Positions 22,481 to 35,858 of a stretch of 64,000 nucleotides of DNA are shown here, one piece after another (within the stretch, counting starts at the first letter, position 1; every line of letters begins with the position of its first letter). The stretch lies in assembly GCA_947179485.1 (NCBI GenBank), contig OX359248.1, forward strand, positions 47,254,847-47,318,846, given 5' to 3'. The position numbers and the translations under genes were made by a program. The notes under the pieces are model-generated. The model was not told the DNA's origin. It saw only the letters and a list, made by a program, of their open reading frames with translations, and ran no database searches. Source of the stretch: Allacma fusca (lineage: Eukaryota; Arthropoda; Collembola; Symphypleona; Sminthuridae).

Positions 22481-25400
22481 ATGGAGAGGTCATTTTCGGT
22501 CAACGATGGTCTGGACTACTCAGGGGATGCTTCTGTAGGATCATTTTTCAGCTCTGATTACAAAAGGTAAGGTTCATTAGGACATTCAGCCTAAAATAAA
22601 TTAGTATTATTAGTGTTAGGAAAGTATGTCATTGGGATTTATAATATTTATTTATTTTGTTATTATTGTTGTTGTTAGTGTGTTTTAGTATTTGAAATAT
22701 GATGGTGAGGGTAATTATGACTGGCGGTGGCATTATGATTCGGGACTATGTTAACATTATGGTATTAATATTTTGGTATTACTTTAGGCATGATGATCTG
22801 AAGCAGATGCTCGACAGCAATAGGGATAACCTGAAGCTGGAGGCTATGAAAAGAATCATTGGCGTGAGTATTTTAAAGTTTTAGAGTTAGATATTTTGTA
22901 TAAAATTATTTTTTTAATGTAGTTCAGAATGATGATAGTTAAATAACCTGTTATGTAATGTTTTGCGGAATGTTATGAGGAATGTGTTTGAAAGCATTGG
23001 GATATTTTGATATTTTTCAGATGGTGGCTAAAGGTCGAGATGCTTCAGAATTGTTTCCGGCAGTGGTCAAGAACGTTGTTTCAAAGAATACGGAAGTGAA
23101 GAAATTGGTGTACGTGTATTTAATGAGGTATGCGGAAGAGCAGCAGGATTTGGCTTTACTGTCAATATCAACATTTCAGAGAGCTTTGAAGGATCCAAAT
23201 CAGTTGATACGAGGAAGTGCCTTACGAGTCTTGTCCAGCATTCGGGTTCCGGTCATTGTGCCAATTGTGATGCTGGCAATTCGGGATGCCTCTGCGGATA
23301 TGAGCCCGTATGTGCGTAAAACTGCGGCTCATGCTGTTCCGAAGTTGTACAGGTATGTATTTAATGGATAATTGTAAAACAACGTATGCACAGTTGTAGA
23401 CTACTCGATTGATGGTCCAGAGTTCACAACAAGATTTGTGAGATGGAATGCTGATTTTCTTGTTGATAAACTTGGTTTTTATAAAATTAGTTTGGACCCG
23501 GAACAGAAGGATGAATTAATTCAAATTCTCGACAAGCTTCTGGCTGACAAAACCACTTTAGTGGTGGGGTCTGCAGTCATGGCATTTGAGGAGGTGTGAT
23601 TCCCTTGAAGAAATTAATTATTCAAGTTTTCAAAAATGGAGAATTTTATATGTTGTATTTTTGCATGTAGGTCTGTCCAGAGAGGATTGACATGATTCAT
23701 AAAAACTACAGGAAATTGTGCGCTCTGCTTGTGGATGTTGATGAATGGGGCCAAGTTGTCATTCTCAATATGTTAACTCGATATGCGCGGTCACAGTTTG
23801 TGGACCCCAATATTGGAGTAAGATTTCAATTTTAGTAGTGGTCGTTTAGTTTGTTTGTACTTTAAATACACAGCAACACAGCTACGTAAAAGTTAATGGA
23901 TCTATTTTTTTTACACTAATTATCTTTGAGTTACTGTTGTGTCAGTTATTACATTAAAATCTTATTGTGATGAATGCAATTTTCATATGTACTGTCAGGA
24001 TTTAACGATTGATGGTGAAGACAAACCCTTTTATGAAGATGAGGATGGAGACGAGGAAGAAGATGAAACTGTGAAAAATGCAAGGGAAGCTGCTAAAAAT
24101 AAGCCTCAAATGGATCCGGACCACCGGCTTCTACTAAAAAATTCACGTCCTTTGTTGCAGAGTCGCAATGCCTCAGTAATTCCTACGATGAATTCAATAA
24201 ATTATTTACATTCATGCAAGGGACGTAATTTTGAGTGGAAAATGTGCATTCAAATTTTTGCTCCCTCAAATATTTCTTTTGCTGGACGTTTTCATGCTGT
24301 CAAATTCATTTATTTTATTCGATTGTCTACCAGGTCGTTATGGCTGTGGTACAGCTGTACAATCATGTCGCGCCAAAGACGGAGGTCCCTATAGTGGTGA
24401 AAGCCCTAATAAGACTGCTGCGATCGCATGTAGAGGTTCAAGCTGTGGTACTAACCTGTATTGCCGCTATGTCAACTGACAGAAAGGTAAGATATTCTCT
24501 TGAAAATTGGTTTAGTGTTATTCTACATCATTGTAAAAATATTATTATAATTAACTGTTTTTTCTTCATCTATGAAACCTTCAGTTATCTATTCGTTACT
24601 TGAGTTGCTTAGCATAAATATACCGTAAAATCTGTATTACGATTCCCGATGTTATTGCCTTACATTTATTTTGGGGTGATGTAGCGCACTATCTGTGTGC
24701 CATATTTTGACATTTTCATATTCTTTATTAATATTAATGGCTGACGTGTAAGTTTAGCCTGTGTCAGTAGTAATACATAGCAACAGTGCAGAACTATAGA
24801 AGTAAGACAAATTCAACTCCAAAATTTAAAGTCCCACATTTTTTAATGCCATGTGTCCTATCTGGTCTATATTTATTTTTTGTTCAGTGTCGTCGCTGTT
24901 GTGATTACGACGATGTCTGCTTTTAGCAAAGTTACAACATCAGAGCGTATCGCACCAGCTGTGCAATTTAATGGAATTGCTGAAATCAAAAGTAACCTAC
25001 CTTTTCCCTTTTATAAGTGTCGGGTGTCCAATATATAAAGCTATTTTGTATTATGGGTGGGCCATCGTATTCTTTTTACATGGTATTTAAAGTACTTAAT
25101 GGGAAAAGACAACGTTTTGGAAGTGAAGATTCAAAATGAACGTTTTACGGTATTTTTATAAGCAATTATTGTAAGTTCTATTGCATCTTTTATACATATT
25201 CAAGTTTGAATGCAATTTTGTAACATAGTATAGGTATGTAGTTATATATGTATATACGTATATATTAAGAAATAATTACTGACGATTATATTCATTTTAA
25301 TTTCGGAATTGCTTTTGATGTCTTCAATGGATGAACTGGTCGTGCTGAATGCGGGGTTGATTGTTGCATCCAAATCCGCTTGCATTTATTTCTCCCCATT

Positions 25401-28400
25401 CTCTTGATGTAACTACCTGCCTGTACATGCCCTGAACTTGAATTTACTATTCTGTATGTTGCGCTTCCTGCTCTACTTCTTCTTCTTGGTCCACTGCAAC
25501 CTAAACCACGACAGAATTTAGTAATATCCTTTAATACTGGTTCCTTTTCTTTCGTCTTTCACAATCTCTCACAAGTTTTTCAGTAGTCTTTCCTTTATGT
25601 AGGATGGGATGGTAGTAATGAGCTGATGTAATTTGTATGAATGTGCAGTCCCTGTTTGAGCCGTACATGAAAAGTTTCTTCGTCCGAAGTAGTGACCCAA
25701 CTCAGATCAAACTGCTCAAGCTGGAAATCCTCACTAATATTGCTAATGAGACGAACATTCCGCCGATCCTCCGAGAGTTTCAGACTTACATTTCCAGTCA
25801 GGATAAGAAATTTGTGGCTGCCACAATTCAGGCCATTGGAAGATGTGCTTCGAATATCAAAGAGGTGGCTGAAACTTGTTTGAACGGTCTAGTTTCTCTA
25901 CTGTCTCACCGGGATCGTAAGTTTTTTTCAAACTAAAATACCCCCTCCGACTTTTCTCCGTTTCACTAAATTCTCCCGAGAGTTTCATTATTTCCCTTTT
26001 CTTATCCTTTCTGTGCTGTACCGACACCTTGACTCAATAATTCCGTTTTAAAATAGGGACCTTTTTTAGTAACGGGAAAACTTTAATTACAAATGTAATC
26101 GCTTAATTACTATGTTTCCTGGTTTGTATAATGTTAATTTCTGTTTTAGACCAAAATTTACTGGCAAACGTGATGGTCAAAAGGTAGATTTGTAAGTTGT
26201 ACTAAAATGTTGTTATTGATATTGCAGCTGCTGTGGTGGGTGGTGCTGTTGTGGTCGCTAAAACTCTCTTGCAGACTCAACGAAGTGGAAATAAAGCTGT
26301 GATTGCTCAATTAGCCAAAATGGTAGATCGTGTTACAGTTCCTCCTGCCCGGGCAGCGATTCTTTGGTTGTTGGGGGAGCACTGTGAGCGACTACCAAAT
26401 TTACCGCCTGATGTTCTTCGAAAGATGGCCAAAACTTTTTCAGATGAAGTGAGTTGGATTTTTCTATTTACTCTTCCAGCGTCTTTCTCGTGTGTTATAG
26501 CTACTCTTTCTCTGCAACAGAATGTATATGCAGCTATCTGTATAAGAAATTGTTGTATCCAAAACTTGCTAGGGGCTTTTACCTCCCTTTTTTGTGCCTC
26601 TTCCAATAATACGAAACGTATGTATTTATATTATGTACAGATTCCTTACATGACATTATGACCTGCAGTTACAATATATAGTACATGGTGTAGACTTAGT
26701 GGAAACAGCCCACGTTCACCTTTTATTTTTGTCAATATTTACTTGAGATTTTTGAACAAGTTGGGGAGATTTTGCTTGTTAACCAACAGCAGATCACGCC
26801 AACTTCAGCAGGTCAGTCTTACACATGTGTGAGTGCTTAGTGTCTGTTTGCGCTTTGGATTAATTTATTGTAACGGTAGATACACAAGGGTTTTCAACTT
26901 TTCCCCAGCAAGTAAAATGTTATGGTGGTGCAGCTGACTCGTGTAGTTCGGTCTGAATGATATAACGGTTGTAATACAAACTGTTATATGTAGATATGTA
27001 TGTGTTTGTTCCAATAACTACAGGGGGTCTCTGTTGTTAGTATAGTATAGTAGTAGTTAGTATGTTACCGTTGTTTTCATGTAAGTAAAGCGTTAGTATA
27101 AACTTGTGTTTTCTGAGCTTGATAAGGATTTCAGGGATTTATTTGGGAAGGAAATAAAAATGTGAGGAAGAAGGAAACCTTTATTTGAATAAATGATGAA
27201 TGCACAAAGAAAGGAATCGACAGATTTTGCGGATATAATTTGCGATATGTGGCTTTATTCCTAAACTAATAGTTGTTGTTATTTTTTTTAAATTCCAGGA
27301 GGATATTGTAAAGCTGCAAATCATCAATTTAGCAGCAAAACTCCAACTAACAAATCCAAATCAAACTACGCTTCTGTGTCAGTATATTTTAAACCTAGCC
27401 AAGTATGATCAAAGCTACGATATTAGAGACCGAGCTCGTTTCCTGCGTCATCTCCTCTTCCCCGAAAATCCAGAGTCAGCCAAATTGCCTAAACTGGCAA
27501 AAAGAATCCTCCTGTCCTCCAAACCTGCACCAGTACTGCAGTCGAAATTCAAAGACAGAGATCATTTCCAACTGGGATCCTTGTCTCACTTTTTAAACTC
27601 AAGGGCAAATGGCTATCAAGACCTGCCGGCGTTCCCAGTGGAAGCACCTGATTCCTCTCTTCGGAATGTGGAGCCTCCACCGAGTTCATATGAGGATAAC
27701 TTGTTCGTAGATTTGGATGGGAAAAAAGGAACGAAAAAGAAAGGGAAACAGGGTAGCAAGAAAAAATCCTTCTACTCTGATGGCTCTGGTTCGGACAATA
27801 ACTCCGGCTCCGAGTCTGGATCAGGCTCATCAAGTGGCAGCAGTGGGACGGAAGACTCGGAGTCGGACTCGGACTCATCCTCAGATGCATCTTCCTCTTG
27901 CTCCTCCGGTGCCGGAACTTCGGATGAAGAGACTAAGGCCAAGGATAAACTAAAGAAAAATGCAGCGAGCAGTAAACTCAAATCAAATTCCGAAGGAAAG
28001 TTGAGCGACAGGAAAGTTGTGCGTTATTCCGAAGATCGAGCCGAGTTAGACTCAGGGAGTGGAACTGACAATGATGATGGTAAATCTTCTTCGGGACACT
28101 CTGATTCATCCGCCACATCCTCATCAGACGGATCTTCCGCATCCAGCGAGTCGGAAGAGGAGGACCAGAAGAGAAAGACAAAGAGTAAGAAGAATGACAA
28201 AAGTGCAAAAGTTTTAACGAGGAGTCAAACCCAAACAAAAGTCAAGACGGGAGTTAATACTGGAATGTCAAATAGTACGGGCAAGAAGATCAAAACGAAT
28301 ACTGTGGAAGAGCTGCTTCTAGATTTGGATCTGGGTGGGGATGCTTCTGCAGCTGCAAGTGGAGATAATGGAAGTCAGCCCTCTGCTGCCATGATCTCCT

Positions 28401-31400
28401 CATTAGGTGGAATTTTAGCTCCCACCATTGGTCAGGATTCCGCCAGCGTATCATCGGCCTCTTTGGCTTCCCTCAGCACCCTCGAGGTACGCTCTATCTT
28501 TATCTATCCTTTCTTTGAAAATACCTAAAAATACACGTAAAAGTAGTTTTTACTTTGGTTCCAAATCTCCATTCCCTTGTACATTTCATTTATGGTAAAG
28601 CTAGAGCTGCGTTCGGGCCAAACATATAATATGAAGATCCGAACTTTAACTTTTGTAAACATTTGACGTATAACAGCACCGGAAAATACTTTACCTAGCC
28701 CTTCACTGACTCATGAGAATCCAAATGTGATTTAGGACTTGACCCTATGAATTTGCCCCTATGATTATACCAGACACACCCATATTTAACCTGTACTTAT
28801 TATTAATTACCAAAAATCCACGTTATGATACATAGTATAAACAAACTTGTACCCAAAAGTGGCTCCAAAAACTGACGCAAGATTATTTTTGACATTGACT
28901 TCAAACCCCCCGAATTAGATAACCTCCATAGTTTACCCCAAATCTCACCAGAACTTAACCCGACTTGTAAAGCATTGTTTAAACTTGAACGCAGCTCTAG
29001 TATATGCGAATTACACGAAAATATCCATAGTAGTGGAGAGGCAAAAGCTACCTATACTAATGTAATTAATGGGACGTACGTGAGTGCTACCGAGACGTGG
29101 TAAACCCGAGCGTTGATGTGTGTTCATTTGATTGCACAGAGTTCGAGCTCAATGTTCATTCCAACTAAAACTATGGAGCTGGTGAATAAAATCGGGTCTG
29201 GTGGCTTACAAATCATGAGCAGATTCACGCGGTCACCGCATCTCGAGTCCTCCTCGTTAATCTCCATCGAGCTTACCATCTCCAACGTCTCCACCAAAGA
29301 AACTTTTAAACAAATACGCGTTGGTAATAAGGTAAATACATTCGTTTCATCATCTAAATGCATAAGTATTTTACATGGAGTTGTCGGGGAAAAATTCAAA
29401 TTGTTTGATCTCGCCTCTGCCATTCCGGCCCTATGATGTGCTTCCTCATTCATTCTCGTCAGGTTCCCGGTTTATCGCCCCCCGACCTTCCTCTCTTCAA
29501 CATTGTCATCAGATAGTGGCTGACACTACACACAAAGCTCCTTGCTACTCTGACATTTCACATTCACATACTTGCGGCTCTTACTCTTGGCGAGAATGAA
29601 CCTACACAGTTGCTACTTTCCCTCCACAAAAGCTCCTTTCTATAGCTTCTCATTTACTCTACAAATTTTAATTTTGTATTTTTCCTTGTCTCCGTAAATA
29701 GTATCTAACTTTGAGTACGTTTTGAACTTGTGTAATCCCTTATAATGTATACTTGCATTTCTCGGAGGCAGCTTTCTCCCACCCTTGAACGGCGTATTGG
29801 TTGACAGAGCATGAACGAAGTTCCTAAATTAAGTATAGAATTTTATATCAGCTTTTTTAGTTAAATCAAAATAATTAACACAACACGATACTGGTATTGT
29901 AAAATGTAATATGACACTCCCCTGCGAATTGTTGTTTTTATAAGCCTTGTTATAATTAGATATGTGTTGCGTTACAACATTATTTGACATAAGAGTTCCT
30001 TCTTACAATGAGATACAAAAACAAGACGGCCACCTACATACAGTCAGAGACCAAAATCCAGTTCTAGTGCTAGTTTTGAGGACGCTGGAAGCAGCGTCTT
30101 GAGACCATTTTACGCCACAACAGGCATTGTGTAATTTCTTTTAGAAACGTCGAACTGATGTCAAATAATAATAAGAGGTTGGAGTGAGAGTCCCGAGAAT
30201 TTGGGCCCATCTCCCATACCTGCCCGGGTTCAGATTATCAGCCTTGCGATCAATCCAATGCCATGGAAGGCCTTGAGAAGGAGTTGGTCGACTTTTTTAA
30301 CCATAACTGATCTGCGTACATACTGGGAGTTAGAATCCAACCTGTTTCGACTTTTAATTTTGTCCACCTACGTGCCACCACATTTTTTGACCCATTTCGT
30401 GGGTCGGGGTAATTTGGAGCCATAATAGTAGTGTCCAAAAAACCAGTCAATGTGCACAGACGGGGTGAGATTCCTCGTAATTACACTTCAAAGGTTACAC
30501 TATACAAAACTAAACTTCTTGCAATAATATCTCGGAAAACAAAGTGACTCTATAATGTTGACTAGACCCTTTACTTATAAGCAAATTTTTATTTGTGTAG
30601 TGATTTTTTTATGTTTAAGAGGAATATAACAGTGTGTATTTAAATAACTTGGAAACATAGTTCATTTGGATAAATTCCAAGATACAACGATGGCACATAG
30701 CTAGCTGTGCATAGAAAATTGCAATTAGTTGTTATTATTATTATATTTTTCATTATGATGGGTCACCCCATGTCGAAGCATCCAGCATAGATCGAGTTTT
30801 TTGCGATCTTTTCAATGACGCTAATAATTGTAGAGTCCTTCAAGCTCAATAAAAAATAGTCCAGCATATTATATACATATGTAAGTGTGCCAAAATAATT
30901 ATACAAAAATGCATATTTGGCGCTGTAATTAGTTTTTTTATCGTTGTGAGTACAGAAGACTATCACGGAATAAAATTCACTGGAAGCGCTATTGTCAACA
31001 CTTTTGCTTCAGAAACGTCACTTTTATCGTCTCCAAAATTAGTGCTAATGACGCTAGATCTGGCTTTTGAGCTCCGGCTGACATAAGTATCGATGTCATA
31101 GTAGTGATTGTATTTATCGGGCCGTTGAGGCTCTTGTGTCTATGTTTGAAAGGGACAACAAATTTGGTTCCGTCTGTGCATTCCCTAAGCTAACAATTGG
31201 ACTTGTTTAATATTGGAACCTTTACTCTGTTTGCCCCATTTTCTGCCATATTGCAGACTCTTAACTGAATTATTAGTAACTACAGTCGACTCGATCTCAA
31301 AAGTCACACTTACCTTCACTACATTGTGAGATCTGGGTTTATCCCAAGAGTATGTCACTTTGTGATCAGACACTAAATCATACCCTTATAACACTTCCCA

Positions 31401-34400
31401 TATAATAACGACACAAAGATCCATGCTGTCGGGATGTTGTTTTAAGGAGAGCGGCTTTGTATCCTCGAGATATAAGACTAGAATTCAGAGAGATACATGT
31501 GACATATCTATTTAGAATAAATATAATGATATAATGTAGCAATGGGCTGGTACTAAGGGGGATAATGCCTGCCGGGCAGTTCTAAATCTATTACTATATT
31601 ATTGCTGTCCTATGAATGTAACTTACTTATATTGTGCTCCCGAGTTTTTGTGAAGTAATAGAGCGGGAACCTTTTGCCTTTATTTTTTTTTGTGTTCCTG
31701 TCTCTCCTCATCGAGGTGACTTTTACTTGGAATTTTGTCCACATTGATCGTTGATACGGGTCCGGACGTTTGGGACCTTTCCATTTACTCCTATATTTCA
31801 AGTCCAGAGGGAGAGAGAAATTGTATAGAAAAATGATGATGGGGTGATGTTGTCCGCTTTTATTCTCTCATTTCTTTCTCTGCCCACTTCTTTTTACCCT
31901 TTATTTTTTGTGTTAGTGAAGCATGTTTCTTGGCCAACTTTTTTTCTTTTGGTCTTCGCTCCGGTAGTGTACTCACACTATTTTGTGTGACCATATCTTC
32001 TGTATAATGTTTCTCATCGTACGTATAGTATCTGTAGCAAGTCCTAGGTGTATTTAGGGGTAACTGAAAGCACACATAAAATCCGGAGCTTTGTTTCATC
32101 TGTTGGAAATGATGTCATCATCATCGGAACTCATGAACTCTCATGGACGGGACGTGTCGTCTGTGCTTGTTCCGTTAGTTTATTCCGTAGCTTGCTATTT
32201 TTATCTATGTACGAAGTTTGGACACATGGGTGTATGTATGTGTGTGTGTGTGTGTGTGTGTGCATGGGTCTCCTACTCCAATTTCCCAATGCTCTTGCCA
32301 TCGAATACACTTATTATCTGACAGGGAAAAGTACAATTTTTTTTGGTTCGATCAAAGCCTTTTTTTCTCTTTCCTGACGTATTTCTTTAGCATAAGATCC
32401 GTGGATACATTTTTTGTCAGGCCTAGGCCTAGCATATGTACCACTGCCTTAGTTTCTGTGAGGTCCTTTTGTCATAGGACTATTCTTAGGGCTGCGTTTG
32501 AGCCCCCTTTATATAATGCAAAGATCCGAACTTGAACTTGTGTTCTCAACTTGAATAAGTACTCCAACAAGGATGACAAAATTGGCTCATGAGAAAAATT
32601 TTCAAATTTCAGTTTTAAGGAAATAAATCTAACTCCTAAGCTGAACTTTCAATTAGTTACAATTCCAAACCAAACTTGATTCAGTAGATAGATACGTTTT
32701 ACTTGATTATATTTTCTTATAGATATGAATCCTCAATTGGTCAGCAGAACGTTAGCTGAAATTTAAAATGAATTGTGGTTACAGTTTATTAATTCTATTT
32801 AAAAACTTACATGTTTAATTTCTTCAGGAATTAATTCTGAAGTAAGTACATTGTAATGCAGTAAATTGAAGCTCACATTGTCTTGACATTTGTCGAGTTT
32901 CAAATGCACTTGAGCAGAGCTCCAACTTCGAGTACGATTGATGCATCATGTACATATAAGTAATTATGTACATACCTAGGAACAACTACCGAAATACAAA
33001 TTATTGAGAAGGTCTCCTGTGGGAGTTAGCATGTCCAGGTTGGGATATGAATTCCATTACTCATGTATACTTACATATATGAACGCATCAATTTCCCCCC
33101 ACATACATACATATGAACATAGATGTGTATGTACACGGGGTATTACTTTTTGTGCATTTATTGCTACTGACTCAGTGGGGACTGGACCTAGCATATTGTA
33201 AAATACGTTTCCTAAACTGTACAATACTAATGCCCACCTGCCGTAATCTGTGTGACTATAGGCGGGTAGTAGGGACCATTCCTACTTGTATAGTTCCCCG
33301 ACACAAGTGCATATCTACCTATGTGTAGATACGTTTGAGGGCAACCAGGGAAAGAAGAAATGGTTACATGTCCGGAATGACTCTTGTCCAACTTGAATCA
33401 GATTATGCTCGTTCCATCATGTGGACGAGTAGTCAGAGTGTAACTGGACGTGTAACATTAGACATTCTTCAGACTTGTTGGGTTTCATTTCGCGTAAATC
33501 TTTAATAAGAATTTCAGTCCTTCATAGACTGGGGATTTCCTGGGTTCATGTCAAACTTGAGTATGTAGATACTTAGAGGTATGTGAGCTTGGGTGAGTTT
33601 TTCCTGGAAATGCACTTGTGCTCCTGCTCTTGAGAAATGTGCGAGCAAAGGACATAAAATGTGAATAGACCAGATTTGTAGTATCTAACAGTATTTAAGT
33701 GTTTTATCGAGGCGGAGCTCACCATGGAACTTTGCCATGGCTACAGTGTACTATTCATGCACAGTCAGCTTTGAGTGTTTTTTATGAGAATTGATTGAAT
33801 TTTAGTGTGTATAAAAAAGGTGGAATCATAAGTATGTACGTAATTATTTGTAGCTCAAAAAGGAGCTACAGACTACAGAGTTATTCCAAGCAAGAGTCTC
33901 TAAACTTGAATAAGAAATTCAATAAAAAAAAATACGAGAATTTTAATTTTGAATGGTAATTTTTGAACCACGTTCTTTTTCAATCTACACGGGCCTTACA
34001 TAAATTCTTTCATATATATTTTCTAGAACTCAGGTTTGAAAATATGTGTCACTTAATGCATGCATTGTTTCCCGTGGCCTTGAATATTGTCAGGATTCCG
34101 GGGAAGTTGTGCCGTACTTTAGTTTCTCATACGGCAGGATTTCCTTATAATTATAACTATGCATTATAAGTAATAATTTATCATGAAAGGACTGATTTCA
34201 AGGATGATGTGTAGTTTATTGGATATGTGGAGTAGCTCCGTTCAGTCTGGGCTCATGCTAATTCATATCCATCTGTACTCATAGGCTATAAAAACAGGCA
34301 GTTGCTTTCAGGAATGATGGGAAATTTGGGATCCAGGGATCAAAATTGACTGCTCCTAGCAGCTCAATCCCATATATAACTATCTATTATCTATCTATCT

Positions 34401-35809
34401 ATACATGTGTAGTAACTGCTATGGAGAAAGCAGTGGTTAACATTCCCGAGGGTCCTCGGTAGTGAGATTAAAGTGAGTATATGAGTATATGTACTATTAG
34501 TAAGAAGAAGTAAAACTGGAGAAGGAAATGCACAGACTTACAAAATACTTACAAAAATTCCAATTTATCCGACTACACTTTTTCCCTTCCTTAAAAATTA
34601 CCTGGACATTCATGGCTCACTCCAATACTCTTGAGTAGGTTCACATTTGCTTCTTAGCCTAAAATAGGTCATTTGACTTGAGACTGGAAATAAGTTACTT
34701 GTTATAGATATATCTAGTAATAGATAAAAACATATCACGGTGACTGCTTACTATAATTTTCTACAGGCTGACACTTCTTAGCACTACATCCTAGGTATTG
34801 ATTGATTATTTGAGTATAATGTTACTTACTCAGAGCTGGGCATATCTGCATGTCGTCGGGGAAGAGGGGAAATGGTCTACGTGCTCAGGCATTTGTACAG
34901 CACTTGGACCATTTTCCCTCTTCAGCGTCGATATACACTTTGCCGGGACATTTGTCCCTGTAATAATTATGTATATTGACAGTACGTGAGGGAGGGCTTG
35001 GAGCTGGAAGGAAATGGTTGAGAATATTGGATAGTTCAGATCTGCACGAGGACTTGAGTCCTTGTAATTCCTATTAGCAGTGGTAGCAGGAGTGTGTGAG
35101 TGTTGCCGGGGAGGAGGAGAAAGGGAGAAAGTACGGGGGAAAAGATTGAAGCTGTGCAGATCGGGGTTACTAGGTGAAAGAATTTACGGAATGAGCAGTG
35201 GACCGGAACAAAATGCAATTTATGCGATTTGATTTGGTCCCCTTATACTTTGATGCTATAATGTATCCACTGAGTACATGGATTTATACAGTGGCATCTG
35301 TACGGACGTATGTATGTACGTGCAATAGGGCCAACTCCGACTATGTATGTATGTAGAGGAATAAGTTAATCGTAGCATTACATTGGCTGGGCTATATATA
35401 AAAAATGTATCTTTTTTTTATACTGTGACAGACGCTCGCATCGGGAATGTCTGTCTATGATTTTGAGCCGATAGAAGTACTGGAGCCGGGGAAAATTATG
35501 GTGGTCACACTTGGAATTGACTTCAATGACACGACTCAAGGAGCCAAGATGGAAATTCTATGGGCAACCGAAGTGGAGCCCACGAAGAAACACACGGTGA
35601 CAATCACGGCTCCCGTAGGAGAACTCATTCGAGCCGTCAGCATGTCCGAAGCACATTTTATTGCCCAACAAGGTTTCTTTCCTCCCGTTCTATATTATTG
35701 CCCACTTTTACTCTCACACTCCCTTCTCCCTCTCAATGGCCCTCTCTCATGACTTTACTCCTTTAAGACTCCATTCCCTATGGATCTCATCCAGGCTATG
35801 GAGCATAGC

Positions 35810-35858
<49 letters not shown>

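Larger units (their letters stand above)
29332..35431. other. Intron 11 of AP-3 beta (6.1 kb)
   Basis: The longest intron of the gene. It contains a GT microsatellite, a degenerate inverted-repeat patch near 32.5-32.9 kb and many copies of the simple motif CATATGTACATA. I see no nested gene on either strand. The frames of 60-110 codons here have no family resemblance. Confidence 0.6.
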
